From an uncultured Acetatifactor sp. (GTDB lineage Bacteria > Bacillota > Clostridia > Lachnospirales > Lachnospiraceae): 28,334 nucleotides of DNA. A program made the position numbers and the translations under genes. The stretch's first letter is position 1; each line of letters starts with the position of its first letter. Below are positions 22,918-28,334 of this stretch, piece by piece. Below the pieces are notes generated by a model. The model saw only the letters and a list, made by a program, of their open reading frames with translations. It did no database searches and had not been told where the DNA came from. The DNA is taken from positions 1-28,334 of the forward strand of contig CAJUJU010000053.1 of the NCBI GenBank assembly GCA_910586835.1, written 5' to 3'.

Positions 22918-23703
22918 TTAAATCACATGCTTCTCCTTGAATTTGCCGACAATATAGGCAACCGCATCTTCGGGAGACTCGGGAACAACCTTCTCGCCCG
23001 CGCCCTTGCGGACCTTATCGGATGCCTTTGCAATCTTGGTGGGAGAGCCTGCCAGTCCCAGATCACTGTCATCCACATCCTTCAGATCTGCTCTGCCCCA
23101 GGTGGTGATGTCTGCCGCACATGCGTCAAAGATTCCGCCGGGTGTCATGTAACGGGGCTCGTTCAGTTCGGAAAGCGCAGTGATCAGACAGGGCATCTTC
23201 GCCTCCAGCACATGATATCTGTCGTCATACTGTCTCTGGACGATCACCTTTTCGCCGTCGATCTTGATATCCTGCGCATAGGAAATCACGGGAATCTGCA
23301 GGTGCTCTGCAATCTGGGGACCAACCTGTGCGGTATCTCCGTCAATTGCCTGACGTCCGGTGATGATCAGATCATAATCAATGTTTCTCAGCGCTCCGGC
23401 AATGGTGGTGGATGTAGCCCATGTGTCAGCACCGCCCAGCACTCTGTCCGTTACGAGAATGCCCTTGTCAGCGCCCATTGCAATTGCCTCACGAAGCACG
23501 TCTGCCGCCTTGGGAAGACCCATGGTCAGCACGGTAACCTCTGCGTCATACTGCTCCTTCAGTCTCAGGGCTGCCTCAAGTCCTGCCTTGTCATCAGGAT
23601 TCATGATAGCAAGCATAGCGCCTCTGTCAAGCGTTCCGTCAGGATTAAATTTTACGCCGCCCTTTGTATCGGGCACCTGCTTAATACAAACAACAACTTT
23701 CAT
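22918..23703 (-). CDS. etfB: Electron transfer flavoprotein beta subunit
   Basis: 261 residues: VCIKQVPDT at the start, IMNPDDKAGLEAALRLKEQY and GRQAIDGDTAQVGPQIAEHL, the last being the nucleotide-binding stretch of Etf beta that holds the second FAD and NADH in bifurcating Etfs. The start at 23703 follows AAGGAG; the open frame upstream of it is not translated sequence of this family. It is separated from bcd by 103 nt that contain a large stem-loop. Confidence 0.96.
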   Translation of the reverse strand: MKVVVCIKQVPDTKGGVKFNPDGTLDRGAMLAIMNPDDKAGLEAALRLKEQYDAEVTVLTMGLPKAADVLREAIAMGADKGILVTDRVLGGADTWATSTTIAGALRNIDYDLIITGRQAIDGDTAQVGPQIAEHLQIPVISYAQDIKIDGEKVIVQRQYDDRYHVLEAKMPCLITALSELNEPRYMTPGGIFDACAADITTWGRADLKDVDDSDLGLAGSPTKIAKASDKVRKGAGEKVVPESPEDAVAYIVGKFKEKHVI

Positions 23704-23747
23704 TGTATTTTCTCCTTCTTCCTTATAATCATATATAGAGATAGTTT

Positions 23748-23789
23748 TGTCTCCCGGTTTTTCCTGCAGGCAGGAAAACCGCTGGGACA
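23748..23789 (-). other. Stem-loop in the bcd-etfB gap
   Basis: CGGTTTTTCCTGC and GCAGGAAAACCG (plus strand ~23755-23782) pair over 12 bp with one bulged base. The stem is extended by TGTC (23748-23751) with GACA (23786-23789) and CC/GG pairs. On the transcribed minus strand no T-run follows, so it is more likely an mRNA processing or stabilising element than a terminator. Confidence 0.6.
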
Positions 23790-23806
23790 AGTGAATGGTT
23801 CCCGGC

Positions 23807-24973
23807 TTACTTAAGCAGAGACGCGGAGATGACCATTCTCTGAACTTCGCTGGTGCCTTCGTAGATCTCGGTGATCTTGGCATCGCGCATCATACGCTCT
23901 ACGTCGTACTCTCTGATGTAACCGTAACCGCCGTGAAGCTGAACAGCCTTGGTGGTAACTTCCATGGCAACCTCTGCTGCGTACAGCTTTGCCTGAGCAG
24001 CTTCCACAGAATAGGAAACCCTGGGATTGGTTCTGTACTCATCCTTTTTCCGTGCAGCCTTATATACCAGCATCTTGGCAGCCTCAACCTTGGTAGCCAT
24101 GTCAGCCAGCTGGAACTGAGTGTTCTGGAACTGTGCAATGGAGCGTCCGAACTGCTTTCTCTCCTGCACATAGGCAACGGTAGTCTCCAGAGCGCCCTCG
24201 GCAAGACCCAGAGCCTGCGCGGCGATACCGATACGTCCGCCGTCCAGGGTGTGCATTGCAATCGCAAAACCCTTGCCCTTTGCACCCAGCAGATTCTCCT
24301 TGGGGATATGGCAGTCCGTGAAGATCAGCTCATAGGTGGAAGAACCGCGGATACCCATCTTCTTCTCCTTCGTACCGAAGGTAAAGCCGGGCGTACCCTT
24401 CTCCACGATGAACGCAGAAATCTCCTTCTGAATCCTGCCGCGCTTCTCAACCTTGCCGGTCACGGCGATAATGATGTATACGTCAGCCTCTTTACCGTTG
24501 GTAATGAAGCACTTGGAACCGTTCAGAATCCACTCGTCGCCCTCCAGAACAGCCTTTGTCTGCTGTCCCTGCGCATCGGTTCCCGCACCGGGCTCGGTCA
24601 GGCCGAATGCGCCGATCTTGCGGCCGCTTGCCAGATCGGGCAGATACTTCTGCTTCTGATCCTCCGTACCGTAGGTAAGGATGGGATCAATGCACAGAGA
24701 GGTGTGTGCGGAAACAATTACGCCTGTGGTGCCGCAGACCTTGGAAAGCTCCTCCACACACATTGCATAGGTCAGGATATCACAGCCCTGTCCGCCATAC
24801 TCCTTGGGAACGGGAATACCCATGAAGCCATATTTTGCCATCTTCTCAACGGTCTCTCTGGGGAAACGCTCCTCCTCGTCAACTTCCTGAGCAAGAGGCT
24901 TTACTTCCTTTTCAGCGAAATCCTTAAACAACTGTCTCGCCATCTCATGTTCTTTGGATAATGTAAAATCCAT
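23807..24973 (-). CDS. bcd: Butyryl-CoA dehydrogenase (short-chain acyl-CoA dehydrogenase)
   Basis: 388 residues of the acyl-CoA dehydrogenase family: FGLTEPGAGTDA (FAD/substrate contact), WILNGSKCFITNG, GGRIGIAAQALG, QLHGGYGYIREYDVERMMRDAKI, and catalytic Glu372 in IYEGTSEVQ. It reduces crotonyl-CoA to butyryl-CoA with electrons from EtfAB. Neighbouring crt, hbd and etfBA make the butyryl-CoA assignment much safer than for an isolated acyl-CoA dehydrogenase. Large stem-loops flank the gene on both sides. Confidence 0.96.
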   Translation of the reverse strand: MDFTLSKEHEMARQLFKDFAEKEVKPLAQEVDEEERFPRETVEKMAKYGFMGIPVPKEYGGQGCDILTYAMCVEELSKVCGTTGVIVSAHTSLCIDPILTYGTEDQKQKYLPDLASGRKIGAFGLTEPGAGTDAQGQQTKAVLEGDEWILNGSKCFITNGKEADVYIIIAVTGKVEKRGRIQKEISAFIVEKGTPGFTFGTKEKKMGIRGSSTYELIFTDCHIPKENLLGAKGKGFAIAMHTLDGGRIGIAAQALGLAEGALETTVAYVQERKQFGRSIAQFQNTQFQLADMATKVEAAKMLVYKAARKKDEYRTNPRVSYSVEAAQAKLYAAEVAMEVTTKAVQLHGGYGYIREYDVERMMRDAKITEIYEGTSEVQRMVISASLLK

Positions 24974-25016
24974 GATACTCTATTCCTCCATTTTTTCCTG
25001 CAATTCGAGACAACAG

Positions 25017-25071
25017 AAAAATTTAAGAGCCTGGGCGGACGGCCGTCCGCAGATTCAGGCCTTAAATTTTT
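25017..25071 (-). other. Three-tier stem-loop in the hbd-bcd gap
   Basis: AAAAATTTAAG (25017-25027) pairs with CTTAAATTTTT (25061-25071); GCCTG (25029-25033) with CAGGC (25056-25060); GCGGAC (25035-25040) with GTCCGC (25045-25050). On the transcribed minus strand the outer arm ends in five T, so it resembles a leaky terminator as well as a possible RNase-resistant processing element. It fills nearly half of the 121-nt gap. Confidence 0.75.
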
Positions 25072-25094
25072 CCGAATTACATTATTGATATTGT

Positions 25095-25934
25095 TTATTT
25101 GTTATAATTGTAGAAACCCTCTCCGGTCTTCTTGCCCAGCTTGCCTGCGCGAACCATCTTTCTCAGAAGAGGCGCGGGAGCATACTTGGAGTCGCCGGTC
25201 TCGGCATAGATAACCTCCATGATCGCCAGAACGATATCCAGACCGATGTAATCGCCCAGAGCCAGAGGTCCCATGGGATGGTTTGCACCGAGCTGCATAG
25301 CCACGTCGATATCTGCAACGGATGCAACGCCTGCCGCGTACACGTTGATTGCCTCGTTGATCATGGGGATCAGAATCCGGTTAACCACAAAGCCTGCCGC
25401 CTCGTTTACCTCTACGGGAGTCTTGCCGATCTCGGATGCGATTCCCTTGATCTTCTCCACCAGGTCAGCGGGTGTGTTGGCGCCTGCAATCACCTCTACC
25501 AGCTTCATTCTGTCGGCAGGATTGAAGAAATGCATGCCGATGAGAGGACGATCCAGCCCGTTGCCCATCTCGGTGATGGAAAGGGATGATGTGTTGGAAG
25601 CAAAGATGCAGTCCTTCTTTACGATCTGCTGCAGCTCCGCAAAGGTCTGCTTCTTGATAGCCATATTTTCAGGGCATACCTCAATGACAAGATCGCACTC
25701 CGTGCAGATATCCTTCAGACCGGTAGCAATCTTTGCTGCAATCGCGTCAGCCTTTTCCTGTGTGATCTTCTCCTTGCCCACCAGGAAATTCAGATTCTTC
25801 AGAATCTTGGCCTTGCCGCCGTCTGCGAACTCCTGCTTGATATCACACAAGCATACCTCATACCCCTCTGTCATGGCAAATGCCTGTGCGATTCCGGCAC
25901 CCATAGTACCTGCACCGATAATACCTACTTTCAT
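25095..25934 (-). CDS. hbd: 3-hydroxybutyryl-CoA dehydrogenase
   Basis: 279 residues: Rossmann motif GIIGAGTMGAGIAQ (4-17), VIEVCPEN, catalytic His135 in IGMHFFNPADRMKLVEVI with Glu147, and NHPMGPLALGDYIGLD. It reduces acetoacetyl-CoA to 3-hydroxybutyryl-CoA with NAD(P)H. The length matches clostridial Hbd. It lies 47 nt after crt. Confidence 0.97.
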   Translation of the reverse strand: MKVGIIGAGTMGAGIAQAFAMTEGYEVCLCDIKQEFADGGKAKILKNLNFLVGKEKITQEKADAIAAKIATGLKDICTECDLVIEVCPENMAIKKQTFAELQQIVKKDCIFASNTSSLSITEMGNGLDRPLIGMHFFNPADRMKLVEVIAGANTPADLVEKIKGIASEIGKTPVEVNEAAGFVVNRILIPMINEAINVYAAGVASVADIDVAMQLGANHPMGPLALGDYIGLDIVLAIMEVIYAETGDSKYAPAPLLRKMVRAGKLGKKTGEGFYNYNK

Positions 25935-25981
25935 TGTAAGTCCTCCTTATTATATATGTTCTTTTACTTTCAGCGCTCCGC

Positions 25982-26806
25982 TCAGCAGTTCTTGAACGGC
26001 TCCTTCACCTTCTCCTTGTTCTTGTCAAGGAAGAAAGCCATGCCGTACTTCTGATCCTCGGTCTCGAAGCAGCCTCCAAAAAGCTTCTCCTCAATCACGA
26101 CAGCCTCGTCCATTTCCACATCCAGCCCCTCGTTGATGGCCTTCTTGCAGTTGCGAACCGCAATGGGTGCATTCTTTGCAATGCCGGCTGCCATCTTCTC
26201 CGCTGCAGCAAGCAGAACCTCCTGAGCCGTCTTGACCACATTTCCCTCCGCATCCGTCTCTGCGGAATAAACCTCGTTTACCAGACCGATCCTGAGAGCC
26301 TCTGCCGCCTTGATATTGCGGGCGGTATAGATCATCTGCTTTGCCATGCCCGCTCCGACCAGACGGGCCAGCCTCTGGGTTCCGCCAAAGCCGGGAGTGA
26401 TTCCCAGACCAACCTCGGGCTGTCCGAAGACAGCGTTGTCGGAACAGATCCTGATGTCACAGCTCATGGAAATCTCGCATCCGCCGCCCAGCGCGAAGCC
26501 GTTGATGGCTGCAATCACGGGAATGGGGAAGGTCTCCAATTTGCGGAACACATCGTTTCCCTTCTTGCCGAAGGCCTCGCCCTCAGCCTTGGTCAGTGTG
26601 CTCATCTCACCGATATCCGCTCCTGCCACAAAAGATTTCTGGCCTGCGCCGGTGAGGATGAGGCAGCGAACCTCATTTAAATCCACCCCGTCCAAAACCT
26701 GATTCAGCTCATCCAGCACCTGGGAATTCAAAGCGTTCAGCGCCTTCTCCCTGTTGATGGTGATGGTGGCAATATGCCCTTTTTGTTCATATAATATAAA
26801 TTCCAT
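25982..26806 (-). CDS. crt: 3-hydroxybutyryl-CoA dehydratase (crotonase)
   Basis: 274 residues of the enoyl-CoA hydratase family: oxyanion-hole segments FVAGADIGEM and ALGGGCEISMSCDIRI, with the two catalytic glutamates at E111 and E131 (GQPEVGLGITPGFGGTQRL), spaced 20 residues as in crotonase. It dehydrates 3-hydroxybutyryl-CoA to crotonyl-CoA. GAGGAA lies a few bases before the ATG. The 112-nt gap to thl holds only a weak CTGCCG/CGGCAG hairpin. Confidence 0.96.
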   Translation of the reverse strand: MEFILYEQKGHIATITINREKALNALNSQVLDELNQVLDGVDLNEVRCLILTGAGQKSFVAGADIGEMSTLTKAEGEAFGKKGNDVFRKLETFPIPVIAAINGFALGGGCEISMSCDIRICSDNAVFGQPEVGLGITPGFGGTQRLARLVGAGMAKQMIYTARNIKAAEALRIGLVNEVYSAETDAEGNVVKTAQEVLLAAAEKMAAGIAKNAPIAVRNCKKAINEGLDVEMDEAVVIEEKLFGGCFETEDQKYGMAFFLDKNKEKVKEPFKNC

Positions 26807-26918
26807 ATTTCCTCACATTCCGCCGCGCAGGAGAGTATGTCCCCCTCGGGCATATTCTTTACCTTCAGCCTTTCAGACCGCTCTCGTACTGCCGAACACA
26901 ACCCCTTCCGGCAGGAAA

Positions 26919-28103
26919 TCAATCCTCAATTTTTACGATGGTGGAGCAGCCCATGCCGCCGCCGATACAAAGAGTCGCAAGGCCGGTCTTTGCCCCCTTT
27001 GCCTGCATCTCATGAAGCAGGGTAACCAGGATACGGCATCCGGAAGCGCCTACGGGATGACCCAGGGCAATTGCGCCGCCGTTGGGATTCAGCTGCTTAT
27101 CCACATCGATGCCAAGATCCTTGCCCACTGCAACGGACTGTGCAGCAAATGCCTCGTTTGCTTCGATGATATCGAAATCTTCGATCTTCATGCCGGTCTT
27201 AGCCAGTACCTTTTTGGTGGAGGCAACAGGGCCGATGCCCATCACTTCAGGGCGAACGCCTGCCAGCGCGCCTGCCACAAAGGTAGCCATAGGCTTAACG
27301 CCCAGCTCCTTCGCCTTCTCTTCGCTCATCACAACGATTGCCGCTGCGCCGTCATTGATTCCGGAAGCGTTTCCTGCAGTCACAAATCCGTCGGGATTGA
27401 TGGGGCGAAGCTTCTGCAGTCCCTCGATGGTGGAGCCTGCACGAGGGCCTTCATCTACCTTAAACTCAATGGTTTCTTTCTTTTTCTTCACCATCACGGG
27501 AACAATTTCCGCATCGAAGGCACCGGACTTCTGCGCAGCCTCGGCCTTCTGCTGGCTCTTCAGCGCAAACTCATCCAGCTCTTCACGGGTAAGTCCCCAC
27601 TCACGGCAAATATTGTCTGCGGTGGTAATCATATGATAATCGTTAAACGCATCCCACAGAGCATCCTTAATCATGGTATCAACCAGTGTTCCGTTGTTCA
27701 TCCTGTAGCCGTAACGAGCCTGAGGAATTGCATAGGGAGCCATGGACATGTTCTCCATGCCGCCTGCCACAACGATATCAGCGTCACCAGCCATAATCAT
27801 CTGAGCAGCCTGGTTTACACAGTTCAAGCCGGAGCCGCACACTACGTTCATGGTAACGGCGGGTACCTCAATGGGAAGACCTGCCTTGATGGAAGCCTGA
27901 CGGGCTACGTTCTGTCCGAGGCCTGCCTGAATGACACATCCCATATATACCTGATCCACGTCCTCAGGCTTTACCCCCGCTCTGTTCAGAGCCTCCTTGA
28001 TGACGATTGCGCCCAGCTCCGCAGCGGGAGTTGTGCTCAGCGTGCCGCCCATGGTTCCGATTGCGGTACGGCATGCTCCGGCTAAAACTACTTTCTTTGC
28101 CAT
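26919..28103 (-). CDS. thl: Acetyl-CoA acetyltransferase (thiolase)
   Basis: 394 residues of biosynthetic thiolase: acyl-accepting Cys89 in NVVCGSGLNCV, ALGHPVGASGCRI with the catalytic His (~350), and LCIGGGMG with the second Cys (~380). It condenses two acetyl-CoA to acetoacetyl-CoA, the entry step of butyrate formation. ATG 28103 follows AAGGAGG at 8 nt; a further start at 28124 would include the ribosome site and is rejected. It is the first gene of the butyrate operon. Confidence 0.97.
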   Translation of the reverse strand: MAKKVVLAGACRTAIGTMGGTLSTTPAAELGAIVIKEALNRAGVKPEDVDQVYMGCVIQAGLGQNVARQASIKAGLPIEVPAVTMNVVCGSGLNCVNQAAQMIMAGDADIVVAGGMENMSMAPYAIPQARYGYRMNNGTLVDTMIKDALWDAFNDYHMITTADNICREWGLTREELDEFALKSQQKAEAAQKSGAFDAEIVPVMVKKKKETIEFKVDEGPRAGSTIEGLQKLRPINPDGFVTAGNASGINDGAAAIVVMSEEKAKELGVKPMATFVAGALAGVRPEVMGIGPVASTKKVLAKTGMKIEDFDIIEANEAFAAQSVAVGKDLGIDVDKQLNPNGGAIALGHPVGASGCRILVTLLHEMQAKGAKTGLATLCIGGGMGCSTIVKIED

Positions 28104-28168
28104 TTGTGAATCCTCCTTAATCATAATGTTTCGGTGATTGTTATTTTTTTGACATAACCGCTGTTTTC

Positions 28169-28197
28169 AGTTTACCATAGTCCACTCTTATTTGCAA
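28169..28197 (-). promoter_or_regulatory. Likely promoter of the butyrate operon
   Basis: Minus strand TTGCAA (28197-28192), 17-bp spacer, TAAACT (28174-28169), giving a leader of about 60 nt before the thl ATG. No good match to a Rex redox-repressor site (TTGTTAA...TTAACAA) overlaps it. Confidence 0.55.
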
Positions 28198-28253
28198 CGA
28201 ATTTTCCCTCAAAAAGTGTGAAGGAAATGTGATGAAGGCGGGAAAAAGCGCAA

Positions 28254-28282
28254 TTGACAGAAGCAGAAATGTATACTATTAT
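28254..28282 (+). promoter_or_regulatory. Promoter reading out of the right edge
   Basis: TTGACA (28254-28259), 17-bp spacer, TATTAT (28277-28282) on the plus strand. The last 50 bases contain no start of a gene that I can recognise, so the transcript belongs to a gene beyond the window, divergent from thl. Confidence 0.65.
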
Positions 28283-28334
28283 AGCAAATATTAAGTTATT
28301 GATAGTTTAAATAGTTGCCGCTTCATCAGGATCA

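Noticed and set aside
23704..23883. N-terminal extension of EtfB from the longer open frame
   Set aside because: EtfB families start at MKVVVCIKQVP. The extension would run through the stem-loop and the ribosome site.
26754..28085. Long open frames antisense to thl and the other butyrate genes
   Set aside because: They are shadows caused by codon bias of the real genes. Their translations have no domain features and no ribosome sites.
28130..28160. TTGTTA-like sequence upstream of thl as a Rex redox-repressor site
   Set aside because: Only one half-site (TTGTTA) matches. The second half reads GACATAA instead of TTAACAA, so the symmetric site is missing.

Overview
The window reads as chromosome of an anaerobic, butyrate-forming Firmicute, most likely a Lachnospiraceae (Clostridium cluster XIVa) gut bacterium. 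The main reason is the complete gene set thl-crt-hbd-bcd-etfB-etfA at the right end, in the order I recall for butyrate producers of that family. Strong AGGAGG-type ribosome sites, GHKL/LytTR signalling and an Erm-type methylase agree with this. No rRNA, tRNA, CRISPR array, insertion sequence or phage gene was recognised.

Left part (1-4600): a truncated ABC-ATPase remnant; a regulator with an N-terminal Xre-type helix-turn-helix fused to a SAM methyltransferase; a small CD3324/Mor-like DNA-binding protein ending in a large nested terminator; and a TipA-like MerR regulator whose own promoter has the MerR-type 19-bp spacer with a palindrome inside it. A MATE efflux pump diverges from this regulator.

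Resistance-like block (4671-8772, minus strand): helD (RNA polymerase recycling/rescue motor), a 180-residue membrane protein with its own promoter and a structured leader, and an Erm-family 23S rRNA dimethyltransferase. The erm gene sits behind a roughly 270-nt transcribed leader with a consensus-like promoter, overlapping short ORFs (one with an Arg-Thr-Arg motif), a small terminator-like hairpin and a segment able to pair with the erm ribosome site. This looks like an antibiotic-sensing attenuator and is the most interesting part of the window.

Middle (9039-16839): an L-serine dehydratase alpha subunit without its beta partner; a two-gene ABC exporter; a GHKL sensor kinase and LytTR response regulator; and a D-Ala-D-Ala carboxypeptidase. 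Just upstream of the exporter promoter are two direct repeats exactly 21 bp apart, the usual layout of a LytTR-activated promoter, so the two-component system probably drives the exporter.

Housekeeping operon (16879-20226, minus strand): a YbaK-type tRNA deacylase, mtnA, a YkgJ-type cysteine-cluster protein, an Ogt/MGMT alkyltransferase with an unusual Cys-rich N-terminus, and a small second MGMT-family protein. A divergent MFS transporter follows and ends in a strong bidirectional terminator.

Right part (21804-28103, minus strand): two acetyl-CoA are condensed by Thl, reduced by Hbd, dehydrated by Crt and reduced by the Bcd-EtfAB complex to butyryl-CoA. The genes for the final step (but, or ptb-buk) are not in the window. 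Large stem-loops lie on both sides of bcd, and a second promoter points out of the right edge.
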